Assembly: GCA_032158295.1 (NCBI GenBank)
Contig: CM063258.1
Span: forward strand, 5,598,583-5,662,582
From: Pycnopodia helianthoides
Lineage: Eukaryota; Echinodermata; Asteroidea; Forcipulatida; Asteriidae
Direction of reading: 5' to 3'
Length of the DNA: 64,000 nt
Part shown: in pieces, positions 29,763 through 42,100 of the stretch
Layout of the letters: each line of letters starts with the position of its first letter
Position numbering within the stretch: the first letter of the stretch is position 1
Translations under genes and position numbers: made by a program
Notes under the pieces: generated by a model
What the model was told of the DNA's origin: nothing
Database searches by the model: none
The model's input: only the letters and a program-made list of their open reading frames with translations

Positions 29763-31900
29763 TACTCAAAATTTGTCAGCCCAGGTCTGTCTTGAATACC
29801 GAATACACCACATGCATTCGTCAAATGCCGCAGTTTTAACCTCAAAATATACACAGAACACGGAAATACAATCGGTATATGATGCTCGCATTTCTCTTCG
29901 TTACGCAGCAGACATCTTGCCAGAGACACAATACACATAATTTTCGGATACGCTAAAAGTGGTGTCTGTACAACATGTAATCAGCTAGCCTTTCGTCAAG
30001 GCTTTTATACACTAAGCATGGTACCTGAATATTCTATGTTACTTTGACCTGTGGTTGCAGTTTGCGGCTAATTTTATGTCGCTATAAAGGTCTTTCTTTA
30101 AAAAAGACAAAAACATTTAGAGAAAACTCATTTACATTAACGTAGACCAAGGAAATACATCTCCTTACTTTAGTTTAATAACATAGAGGCGGCGTTAATC
30201 AGAAAGTCATTACCAAAAATAAAAGTTCCAGCTTTTTGAGTGCAAAACAGTCTGACAGTGAACACATTTTGTTTCGAAAGTATTTCAAAATTATTCCTTC
30301 CGTTTTGTAAGCTTCCTCTAAACAGTTTTTCGCCGGCAACTGTACGGCACTTCCAATGCCTTAAAACAAAAGAGAAAAAAAGTGCACCTTTGAAAACAAA
30401 AACAGAAACAATATGTGGACTTTACAGAGCAGACGACTGCAAAATTTGTAAAACTTTTTGAGCCAAGACATATGTCACATAATTATTATTTTATGCAAAT
30501 AAGCCTTTAACTATGGCGTTATCTTTTCGTGCATACCATCATAACAAGTTTGCTTGGAAAATGATATGCATATTCAAGTTAATATCCCTGACGTCACAGA
30601 TCTTTCTGAATCATGAAATATCATTGGTCCGTTCAGACACTGGAAACATTTGATATTGTAACCAGAGTATAAAGTAACATCCAATAAGAACACTGCTCAA
30701 TTGTCAAACAAATTGTTGTTTCTTTCCATCAGTTATTTAATTTGAAGGTTGTGTTTAGTTATATTATTCACAAACAAATTAATGAATGAATTTATTTATT
30801 TATTTATTTTGTCTTATACAACCCGGCTAGCCTCATCAGTTTTCAATTAACTGTTCCTAATGTGTATTCTTTAAGGAAGAATTGAGACAAGAAATGTCAA
30901 AACAAGAAACATGCGAACACAAGAAGAGACACACAAGAAAGATAAAACAATTCCATTCGCTTTTATTCAAAAATAATGAAATATATTTTATTGCTCTGAC
31001 ATTCGGTCCTAAAGACCCATCCTCCTGAAATATTAAACTATATTCATCCCCTACAGTAATAAAAAATAATTCATTAATTTACATTTGATATACTTATTAG
31101 ATCTAAAAATTAATCAACATTAAAACACCCTAACAGCCATTTGGTCATCTTCTCTAAAAGCCACAAAATAATCAGGTATGTCAAATATTTATTTGATTCT
31201 CAAAAATAAATCTTAAATTAGCACCATTAACACTTTTAAAGCAACCTTTGCAAGAAAAGTAATGTCTTTATATATTTAATTGCTTCACAAGAGGTTATGT
31301 TTTGTAAAAAGTTCAGTTAAGTACAATGGATTGTCCCCTATAATCATTTAAAATTGTTTTTACATATTAAAAAAAACCTTCGGAATTTCAGACAGCCTCA
31401 AATAAAAAAAATAACCAGGCAACACACAAAATTAATCAGCAAAAAACAACCTAAGATAATTTTAAGATTTTGCTGTAACGAAAGGCAATTTTTTAAAAAG
31501 AACCCTACAAGATACCTGTAAAACTTGATTTAAAAAGCTTTTCTCTGTGAATTACTGGAAACCTTGACACGTATAAAGTTACAACTCGTTTATCAATGAT
31601 GGAACAAATTTTTATAGTCGGACATTCGTAGATTGTAAAATATAGTCCATGCTCAATGCAACAAAGATGCAAGGAAAGCTACTGTATCCTTATGTAGCAT
31701 CCTGTCGCATTCTGCTGGGTCAAACACTTCAAAAGCAGAATTTACACTTTTTGGATAAATGAGAATAATGTACTTATAAACATATTTGTTTTGTTAAACC
31801 GACATTAAAATTCTCTGATTTAATCAGAATGTGGAATTTACCAGTAAAATGCTTCCGCCTACTATACTTAGATAAAATAGTGATTGATAATACTAACATT
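29763..31900. other. Upstream of TARDBP: likely 5' UTR/promoter and unique intergenic sequence
   Basis: The first few hundred bases upstream of the start codon must hold the 5' UTR and promoter, but I can place no core element. Beyond that the sequence is AT-rich, with a TTTATTTATTTATTT tract near 30790 and no supported gene. Confidence 0.4.
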
Positions 31901-31919
31901 TCCTATTGAACAGTAAATC

Positions 31920-32560
31920 TGCTTTTACAAAAGGTACAGCAGGTTGCAATGAGCCATTTGTGAGTTAAATTTGAATAACATCTGGTACAGTGATTTGCCT
32001 GGTCACAATTAAATATTCAACCTGATTTCCTCAGAATACCGTTCCTTCATCACATGGGTCGGGCAAGTTTTTTGCACAGCAAAATTCAGATTAGCAAAGA
32101 CTGGAATCCTTTGCGCCACACATTTCATTAGCAAGTGTGTACGCCATCCCTTCATAAAGCTGTATCCAAATTTGCGGCTACAGCTACAGCTATGACTGTT
32201 GCTAAGGATGTTGCTAGGGACTAACTATACTTCAACGCATGATGACGCGTAAATCTAGCCATAGCCGTAACTGTAATAATAAAAACGGACATTTATATTG
32301 TGCAATGCCTATGTGAATATACTCTACTGCGCATTACAAGAAATAAATACAACAACAAAATGTAGGGGGGGGGGGAAAAACCAATACAAGTAATCTTAAC
32401 AGTAGCCACCAATTCGAACACGGCCTACCTATGAAAAAGCTTGCTCCTTACCATGTGACCAGCTGCATGTGACATAGCAACAGTGGATTAGTCTGAGAAA
32501 CTTCAAATTGAGCATTAGTTTGTGAGGGAGCAAAGAATTGTACCAGACATTGTTCAAATC
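31920..32560 (+). repeat. Dispersed repeat, related to 61495-62010
   Basis: Blocks such as CCATTTGTGAGTTAAATTTG, ATCACATGGGTCGGG and GCAAAGACTGGAATCCTTT-GCGCCACAC recur in the same order at 61495-62010. That copy has a family E MITE inserted. This copy instead carries its own extra sequence (32160-32440). Confidence 0.7.
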
Positions 32561-32941
32561 TAACTCACAAGTAGTTTGTTGCCCAAATGGTTATTTCTAT
32601 CCCATTTAGCTAATGCCTAATAGTGTCATTCTAACACATCTGCGTAATGAAGTGAAGTTATAATAATTCATCATTATGGCAAAAATAGTTTCTAAATAGT
32701 TTTTCCCGTGAATGAATCATGTAATATTATTACAGAAATCAAAGGGGATATGAAAGTTTAAGTTGATTTCATTTAGCTTCTAATAATGTGTAAATATTAT
32801 TTTAAGCAATTAACAAGTAGGATACAAGTTACAGCCGATAAAAATCACAGGTCTGCTTTGGAAAAGTTGGGTAAAAAATTTTTTTTAACTCTCAGCAAAT
32901 TTAACTGCTTCACTATATGAAACTTGGGCCGTGTCCGAACA

Positions 32942-33109
32942 GGCGGCTATGGCTGTTGCTATGAGCCTCATACGCATCAATGTATGTTCACGTGGCAACC
33001 AAGCTGTAGCCAGACCTGCTAATTCGGCGGCTGTGGCTGTTGCTATGAGCCTCATACGCATCAATGTATGTTCACGTAACAACCAAGCTGTAGCCGGACC
33101 TGCTTATTC
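32942..33109 (+). repeat. 84-bp direct tandem duplication
   Basis: The unit GGCGGCTATGGCTGTTGCTA ... TGTAGCCAGACCTGCTAATTC is repeated once with about five differences, spaced 84 bp. Because 84 is divisible by three, an open frame crosses both copies; I do not call it a gene. Confidence 0.9.
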
Positions 33110-34233
33110 GGACAACTGCCCTCCCAAATTTTGGCAAAACAGTGGGTAAAATTCGGGCAAGGAAAGAAAAATTAGACAGAGAAAGCAAAAACTACTTTTT
33201 ACCCGATATTAGAAAATTGTACTAAAGTTTTTAACTGTGTAAAATTTTGGCAAAGAATGGTATGCAAAAAGACTCGCACAATTTATAGAAAATTTAACTA
33301 CTTGGCAACATATGGCATAGATCTCGATGTTGCAATGTGTGCATATTACATATGCAGCTGCCGTACAGCCCCTTTATGATGCATAATTGTTTGTTTGCGT
33401 TTTTTTTATAAGGCAAATTTAATCTCATCCCCTTGATTTCGATGACCACACCAAACAACCAACCTGATGAAAATGCCATCAAATTTTTAAGGTGATCACA
33501 TTTTTAAGAATACACATTTTTACAACTGTTTACAATGTCCAATATATTTGTTACATGTGGCGGTTTGGATTTTGAAGACAAGTTTGTGACAGATTTCTTG
33601 CACAAGGCAGAATTTCAGAATGAAATATTTCTCAGGCCGAACGGCACTGGTATCAAGTTTAACTAAAACCGATCTTTGAGGTTTAAAAACAAAATGGTTC
33701 ATGAGTAGTTTCAGTCATTACCATTCACGTATCCGATCTTTTTACAAATGTAATATGTTTATCCAGGATTTTAATATACATGTTGGCATATTGGCAAGTT
33801 GTTTGACAATAGACCGTTATAATGCTGCCACCATCTTGGTCACGTTCTCTGTCTCCAATGACAGTAATGAATGCTAATATTCATTGCACAAAAATGGAAC
33901 CGGTCTATTTTTTTCTTCCAGCCTCGGTTTGGCTACAGTGATTTGGAATGCAGAAAAATCAAGATGGCCATACCAAGATAAAGGTCAATGTATACTACAG
34001 ACCATTACATGGAAAACATCAGTGACCTAACTTGCATACCGATCAGGTACCCGTGTTACACACTAAAAAAAAAATGACGTAAATTTTCAAACGGTTATAA
34101 GCCAGATTTGAAGCTAGTTTGTGTTTTGTTTGTTTAGATGATCTTTCCAACTTGGGGACATGGCAACGCTCCCACAAAAGGGATATACACACCAAGCTGG
34201 CAAACAGACGATCTCGTCCACACAAACATTGAC

Positions 34234-34598
34234 TTGAAGACACTGGACACTATTGGTAATTGTCAAAGACCAGTCTTCTCACTTGGTGTGTCTCAACATG
34301 TGGATAAAATAACAAACCTGTAAAAACTTGAGCTCAATTGGTCGTCGAAGTTGCGAGATAACTACGAAAGAAAAAACACCCTTGTCACACGAAGTTGTGT
34401 GCTTTCAGATGGTTGATTTCGAGACCTCAAATTCTAATTCCGAGGTAATTACTCCTTTCTCGAAAACTATGTCCCTTCAGAGGGAGCCGTTTCTCACAAT
34501 GTTTTATACTGTCAACCTCTCCCCATTACTCGTTACCAAGTAAGGTTTTATGCTAATAATTATTTTGAGTAATTACCAATAGTGTCCACTGCCTTTAA
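34234..34598 (+). mobile_element. MITE family B, full copy 3
   Basis: The element runs from TTGA-AGACACTGGACACTATTGG to CCAATAGTGTCCACTGCCT-TTAA. One flanking tetramer has mutated from TTAA to TTGA. The core and the internal dyad are present. Confidence 0.88.
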
Positions 34599-34683
34599 CC
34601 TCTATGACTATGAATTGCACAAATCAATAATTTGTGATTCAGTTACGAGACGCCAATACTTATTCTACTCATTGTGAAATCAG

Positions 34684-34770
34684 CGGCTAGCTTGGCGTGA
34701 TTTGAACTCACCACCTTGTGATTGCAAGTCCTGCATTCTAACCACTAGATTATTGAGACATGGTCTAAAA
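34684..34770 (-). mobile_element. tRNA-like sequence, probably a SINE head
   Basis: In reverse the sequence has an A-box-like TCTAGTGGTTAGAATGCAGG and a B-box-like GTGAGTTCAAATCACGCC. Arm pairing is too poor for me to call a functional tRNA. Confidence 0.5.
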
Positions 34771-35205
34771 CATCTTCTCCAGTTATTTCTGGTTTTACAT
34801 TGAATTACTTGCCGTGACCAATTTGTTGGATTTCAAATGAACAATTCACATTAACACCACTTCATAGCAAACATTTCTTGGCTTTGGCAATAGCTTGACA
34901 TAATAATCCTTCCATTAATAATAAACATCAATAAAACAACTTTTACAAAATCTCACTAGCAAATTTTGGAGAGTCAATATTCACACATTCAGATTGTGCT
35001 CCATTTTTTGTTGTCACAGTCTTTAAGAAATAAATAGCTACAATTTAAGTGTTTGATCATTACTTTTATCTTTCCTAAAGCAAGGTATATATTTCGATCA
35101 TCTTTCTCCGCATGATTTCTTTTCAAATTGGCAAAAATTCTCATAAAAATCCAGGCTCTACCCATTTCTTCCATCCAGCCTCTGTTTGCAGATCACCAGC
35201 GCTCA

Positions 35206-36134
35206 TCATATGGTGGTGTCTTCAATTGGAACCTGCATCCAGACATTCTGAGCAGAAGGTAAAAAAGAAAAACAAGAACTGTTTATAAACTGGACCAAGT
35301 TTCATAAAGATGTCTACCAGAAAGAACGTTTGTGCTAACCACTTCACGTGAATACATACACAATTTTTTCTGGACTTCAGCGGGCGTTTTTTTACGCCCG
35401 AAACAACTTCAGAGCACCCTCAGTTTTTGCTATCAGTAGGATGGCTGATAATATCCCTTTTTCTCAGGGTTATTGCGTTTATCCCTGATTCCAGACCCTT
35501 GTCCTTTTGTTATACAAATATAGAATACAAAAAATGGACAGGCTGCCACCATTGTTTATAATTTTATTTGGCTCAATGGGAGGTAAGTCCGAGTGTTCCA
35601 AGATTCCAGCATACCATGGCTGTGGCTTACAGTGAGGCTCTGCGATTCTCGGTGAGTGCCTACTCAAATTTCCTCACAGACACTGACAAATCCCACTGCC
35701 AGTATGAGAACCTTTGTCAAGTCAGGGTTTCAATGTAGTAAAAATATTTTCAAAGGAAAAAGATTAGTCCAGAAGCTCCAAAAAGGAGCAGGACGCTGTT
35801 ACCATAGTTACATTCCAAAGAGTAAACACCCATAGTGATTGATTGGCAGCATATTGCGCCACAGCACCTTGTAAACCATTACATTGTGCTATGTAAAGGA
35901 ATAGGTCTCAAACTTCAAAAAGTAGCTCCACATGTATACCTTGCAGGAAAATACTGACTGTTGAAGCGCCTTGAGCGTCACTGAGTGACGGATATGAGCG
36001 CTTTATAAGAAGCCACTATTATTATTATTATTATAGTGCATACCTCCCGTGTGTGGCAGGTCCATCTCAGTATCGACTCGTCATCACCATAGAAACCAGC
36101 ACAGCTGACAATGGCTGGTTCACCTTCTTCCAAG
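35206..36134 (-). CDS. TBC/propeller gene, last two coding exons and stop
   Basis: Exon 36044-36134 encodes SLEEGEPAIVSCAGFYGDDE followed by SILRWTCHTRE. Exon 35206-35247 encodes NVWMQVPIEDTTI and then TGA TGA. The final Trp-rich strands would close the propeller. The 3' UTR runs left from 35205; I could not place its poly(A) signal. Confidence 0.85.
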
Positions 36135-39100
36135 CTGAAGTACAAATACAAAAATAAATGATCATTCCAAGATATGATTCATTATTTTAATCGAGCATAG
36201 GAGTTATTGTACAACAACAATATATGATTAATGAAAATGTTAACAATATGTTTAGTATCCACTTTGTAAGCCATGCAGGCCTTTCAAAGCACTTTCAACT
36301 AGTTTAGGCCCTAAGCATTCCAGAAACCATCTCAACTCCTTAGGAGTATGCAGCACCGCCAGCCAAATGAGGTGCACAGGCTGCTAATCATTCACACCAA
36401 CAATCTCTAACCTCAACATTTTGTCAATAATAACATTACATAATGTATCAGGAGTATGGTACCTGGTGAATAACACATTCAAAGGTGTTGACAAAACGAC
36501 AAGTCACTGTTAAAGGAACATTACAGAATTGGTAAGAAAAAAACTTGTAAAATATACTTTTTGATCACAGATTTACATAAAACTTACACGGTCTAATGAT
36601 GATAATAGTAGAAAACATCCCTTGAAATATTTCTGTCGGAAATGCCATATTTGATGAGAAATGAATAAACTAATTTCCCGATTGGAGTTTATCGCTCAGT
36701 GAGCGTTTTATTCATTTGTTGAATCTATATGATTTCATGCAAATGTGTAATCGGTGTTTCACTATTTTCTCGTGACCCAGATGGCCGATCGATCTCAAAC
36801 TTCTACAGGTTTGTCATTTTATGTATATGGTGGATTACATAAAGTGCTTACACTGCCAGCAACTGTTTTGTTAGCAAAAACCAATTCTGTAATGTTCCTT
36901 TAATGGAACGGAAGATTTGTACATATGAGTCTTCAGATGGCATTTGAATATTGAAAGATCGTACATGTCTGTCAACCTCAACAAAGGCAAGAATTCCCAG
37001 AGGAGCTTAGCGAATAGCAAGCTCAGAGAAGATGAGGCTCTGAGGTTTGTCTCAGGTTGCGGGGTTGTAGGAGGTTCCCTTGACCAATCAGGGCAACAAT
37101 TTCATGGCTCTGCTTACCGCAATTCTGCACTTGCGATCATCACTCTTCACTTACAGGGCAACTGCTGAATTTCTGTGTAAGTGAAGAATGCTTAGTAACG
37201 TGGAGTGCTCACGTGCACAAGCGAAAATTCTCTGCTAACCTGTGAAATACGCTTGGCATAAGAGCAGAATTCCCTGCTTCCATAAGTGCCAATGCTTTGC
37301 TTACTGTAAGCAGAGCCATGAAATTGGGCCCAGGTTACTAAAGTAAGAAACAAAGATCAACTCTAATATTGTTTTACTAGTGTAATGGTTTAATGACAAA
37401 TGTGGGGGGGGGGAAAAAAAATGAAACTTGGACCCACCTTGTTAGTACAAGACAGCGAACTTGATGATCAGAGATTTTCCGTTTCGCCTTGATGTACAGT
37501 TCATGACCAGCATGAACATCCACCTCAGACGCATCGAACATTGGGGGCCTTGGTCTTGATGTATACATATCACCGATGATGGAGTCTCTTGATAATACTG
37601 AAGTTGGTCTTAAGATGTTGGATTCTGCATCCACAAGGGACATCAGCGACATTGCAGAGACATTGGTTGATTCAACGGCCTCATTGGTGAAGATTCGAGA
37701 CCCACGGCGCGTCTCTTCCCTCATCTCCTGGCTGTAGCGATATTTTTTAGCTTTATGTCCGTTGCCGAGGGTAAACTTTCCAAACATTGACTGGACTTTC
37801 TCCATTGCCTTGGAGCTTCTCGGGGATAATTCCTCATCTTGTTTGTCTGAAGATTTCTGGCGTGTCTGCCAGATCTTCCGCAGAGGCTTCGGGCTGTTGC
37901 GTCCCTTGCGGCTTCCTTTCCGGCCTCTCCGTGCACGAGCCATGGACAGGGGCTTGTTTTCATCGTCGCTGCTGACGACCAGTCCCGATGCACTGTGCAC
38001 CTTGGCAAGCTGTGGCAATGGGCTTTTGTATCTTGTATCACTGTCACTCCCTGCGGGGGATTCAGGCAATCCATCACACGATTCAACAACAAAAAACTCC
38101 TTCAAGATGTGAGGTGATGAGTTATCGGGATTCCCCGCTTCTGCCGTGTCTGTTTCCGGGATTCCAATTTCAGCACACTTTGATTTTCCATCCTTCTCAA
38201 CATCTTTTGTCTCTGAATCAATTGTCTCTACATCTTCTTTTTTCTGTGCATCTTTTATTCCTCCCTCTTTAGTCTCAGTGTCTGGAGCATCTGTGCCTCT
38301 CGTCTCCAACTGTGTTCTTCCGTCTTGCGTTTCCTCATCGTTTCGATCGGCATCTACAGCTCCGGCTCCGTTTGTTTCCGCGGCTTTTGCTTCCGGGTCT
38401 ATGGTTTCTGAATTGTTCGTTGCGGCAACATCGACGTCCCCTTGTCTCTCCTCCATTGTGAACGGCGTCTCATCAGATTCTTCTTCGGACTCCACCATCG
38501 GAAGATGTTGTTCACCGTTCACCAGTTTGCAGCCTTGCTGGGATGCGACAGTTTGCACCTTGGCAATTTGATAGATTGTGAGATAACCAGAGGCCGTGCC
38601 GACCCACAACGAGTCTTTATATGGCAGCAGGGAGATGATTTTGGACTTGTTGTAACTGTCTTGTGGCTGTAGGAGTAAGAAAATATGGACTGAACACATA
38701 AAGAAATAACTTCCAACTGGTTTGGCGGAATATTTTTACAGACAATCCTAACAAACTGTCATTTCTGGGATTGAGCATCCATCTTGTTTTTCTCCAATTT
38801 CAAGCAGTGTAACCAAACTGAGGCAGGAAGGGGGCATTACCTAGTCTGGCCCATTTTTGGTCCCCGAGAGTCAGAATCCAAATGTTGTTACTGAACATTG
38901 GGAACATGACCAAGCAGGGTGGTGCTCATAGCTCTTTAAAAATGTTTAAACAAATTTGTAAAAAAATTGATGAGTCACTGGGAGACTCCACAAGTAGGAT
39001 ACATATTTTGTATCAATCTCCTGGAACACAATTAGACCCTACTGATCGAAACGTTGAGTTGTTACACAACCGGTTCTTTTTAGAACCATCAAACCTAACA

Positions 39101-42100
39101 AAGAGAGATTTCATGTACATTGTGTTACCGCAAACCTTACTAATTCTTATATAACGTATTTAACAAAAACGTATCAATGTGCTTTGCATAAGTGCCCTGG
39201 TCAATGGGCCAATAACATTCCTCTAATCTTTCTCAGCTCCCTGGGGAGTATACAGCCCGGGCTGCCATAGCACTCCAAAGGCATTTCAAAACACAATATC
39301 AACCTCTACCCTCGCCGGTACCCATTTATACTCCTGGGTGTAGAGGGGCGGTTATAGTAAAAGCATCTTGCTCAAGGACACAAATGTCACGACAATGACT
39401 TGAAGGCCCTGTACACTATTGGTAAGATCAAAAAACACAAATGTTCACAGATTCACACATAACTTACATGATTTAAAGTAAGTAATGGTAGAAAGGGTTC
39501 CTTAAAATATTTCTGCCTAAAATGCTATCGTTTCTGAGAAACGAGTAAAACAATAGTAATTATCGCGCGCGATAATTTGAAAACACAGAAAACACATAAG
39601 ATCTCTTTTCACTATTTTCTCGTGACCCGGATGACCAATTGAGCTCAAACTTTCACAGCTTTGTTTGTTCATGCATATGTTTAATCACACAAAATGTGGA
39701 CGCTGTTTTTGAGTTGTTACCAAAAGTGTACAATACCTTTAACCACAAGAACTCAAGTCCGGTGCACTAGACTACTCAGCCATGACACGCCATGAGTGAA
39801 GGGTCAATGTAAACAGGTATTAGTTTGTAACTCATGTCTGTACCTGTTTCAAGATTGGAGTTTGGTCAGCCGATGTATCATGGACCATGACGCACTGTAC
39901 CTGGACGAAATCCCACAACATTAATAAGCTCGATCCTCTCACGGTGATCCACACTCCCTGGTCACCCAGGTACATTCCAGACACGTGGATATCTGGGTTC
40001 TTGGATATTTCAAAACCGTCCACGATGTTCAACGAGCTGCAAGTCAGAAGGGAAAACAACAAATGAAGTGCAAGAAAATTTGAAGATCTTCCATTTCTTT
40101 CCCGTCCACCCTGAACTGATTATTTTAAATCGGAATTGCCAGAATGATTTTTCTTTGAGAATATCATATCGAAAATCCACAGGCGTACTACTCGGGTGGG
40201 ATTCGAACCCAAGAACCTCCAATCTAGAGCAGATGTCCTAACCCACACCAACCTGACTGTATCGAAAGTCCACAGGCATACTTCTCGGGTGGGATTCGAA
40301 CCCAAGAACCTCCAATCTAGAGCAGATGTCCTAACCCACACCAACCTGACTGTATCGAAAGTCCACAGGCATACTTCTCGGGTGGGATTCGAACCCAAGA
40401 ACCTCCAATCTAGAGCAGATGTCTTAACCCACACCAACCTGACTGGGCACAGTACAAAAACACTGTTCCTCCCTAAGCCCATATAGAGCTCAGTATTGCA
40501 TTACAATACTATCAATCATTACTAACTGCCTTGCAAATAAACATATCCCAACAGACTGCACTCTGTTGGAAAGAGCACACCACTGTCTTCAAAGTGATAT
40601 ACAGTTTACCTTGTTTCCCATCTCATATCATCAGAAACGAGAGTATAGAGAAACACACATGCTAAGTGTTCATATACGGATTTTTCCAGAAGGTAGGCAT
40701 TTGATGACTTTGCGTGTTCTACAGAAAATCCCGTAATCAGGCAAATACGGATTACCAACTGGACCCAGGCGTGATATTTGGTCTTTGGAAAAAAAGTAGG
40801 ACAATTCTTTTAGCACAAGGGCTGACCTACTTGTTCATATGTTATAGGGTCTGTGGAATGGCATACCTGAGTCTGTTTAAGGTTGAGCAATTCAAAAATT
40901 GCCTTAAAACGTATCTATGCACCATTAATCAGTAATTGTTCTCCGTTGGTATTTCATTTGTATCTTGTTGTTTTCTTTTTTCCTATAAGCGCATAGGGAC
41001 TTAGCAGAGATATTCGCTATACAAATGCGGTTTATTATTATTATTTAGGGTTTAATAGACTTTTTAGGCTGTTTAATCAGACTAAAGTAGGAAGGATATC
41101 ATGCCTGAAGACCAACGAGTGTACACTTACTTGTTGAGAATGTTAATGGAGTTTCCGCAGGCACACCATATTTGCTCAACTTGTGGAAGGTACAGCACGC
41201 TTCGCACAGCGGTGGCTCCTATGGCCTGGTAGAAGACATCACGAGGACTCGCATGAGATGCACCCTGTAATAAACACAAATCAGCAGGATACCAGTCACA
41301 AATTGTGCATGTGACGTGGTAGTTTGGCCGGTAACCTTATTCTGGTAAGCATAAATTCAGTTGTGCTTAGCTACTTTTTGTACTTAAGCAGCTCTATGAA
41401 ATTGGGCCCTGAAGTGGAAACCAGGGCCCAATTTCATAGAGCTGCCAAAGCAGAAAATGTTGCTGAACAACTTTCTGCTAAGCAGAAATCAGCAGGATAC
41501 CAGTCACAAATTGTAAATGTGACAGAGTAGTTTGGCCGGTAACTTTATTCTGGTAAGCATAAATTTAGTTGTGCTTAGCTCCTCTTTGTGCTTATGCAGC
41601 TCTATGAAATTGGGCCCTGAAGTGGAAACCACTTGTAGATGGAGATTTTATTATTCTTAATTCAAGTCATTTACATCCGTGCAGGATAAATCATAATTAA
41701 TAATCTTTATCCAAAGCAATCATGACAACCATTTAACATTGTATAGGATCGGTCTGGTCTCTTGTCACCAGACACATTGGGTGGTCTAGTGGTCAGACAT
41801 CTGCTCTAGAATACAGGGGGTGGTGGGTTTGAATCCCACCCAAGTAGTATGTCTGTGATCTTTTTCCACATGACTCGGGAAAGCACCGAGTGTACAGTGC
41901 TTATCACACTTTGGTGCAGGGCAACACAAAAATAATATTCTTTTTCCCTGGTGCAATTTTTGCAACCATTCACATAAATAATATTCCAGTCATATAGTTT
42001 TACACAAGTTTACAACGCGCTCACGAAAACCACACAAAATCCATACATGTAACATGTTTTGAATTATTTATGCCAGATATAGTTAATTCAACCTTTTGGG

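Noticed and set aside
37721..38571. Overlapping open frames of 94-141 codons on the opposite strand or other frames of the 1.23-kb exon
   Set aside because: They are shadows of the real TBC-gene exon, which is in phase with exons on both sides.
40120..40486. 96-codon plus and 120-codon minus open frames
   Set aside because: They arise from the 93-bp tandem repeat with tRNA-like motifs, not from a gene.
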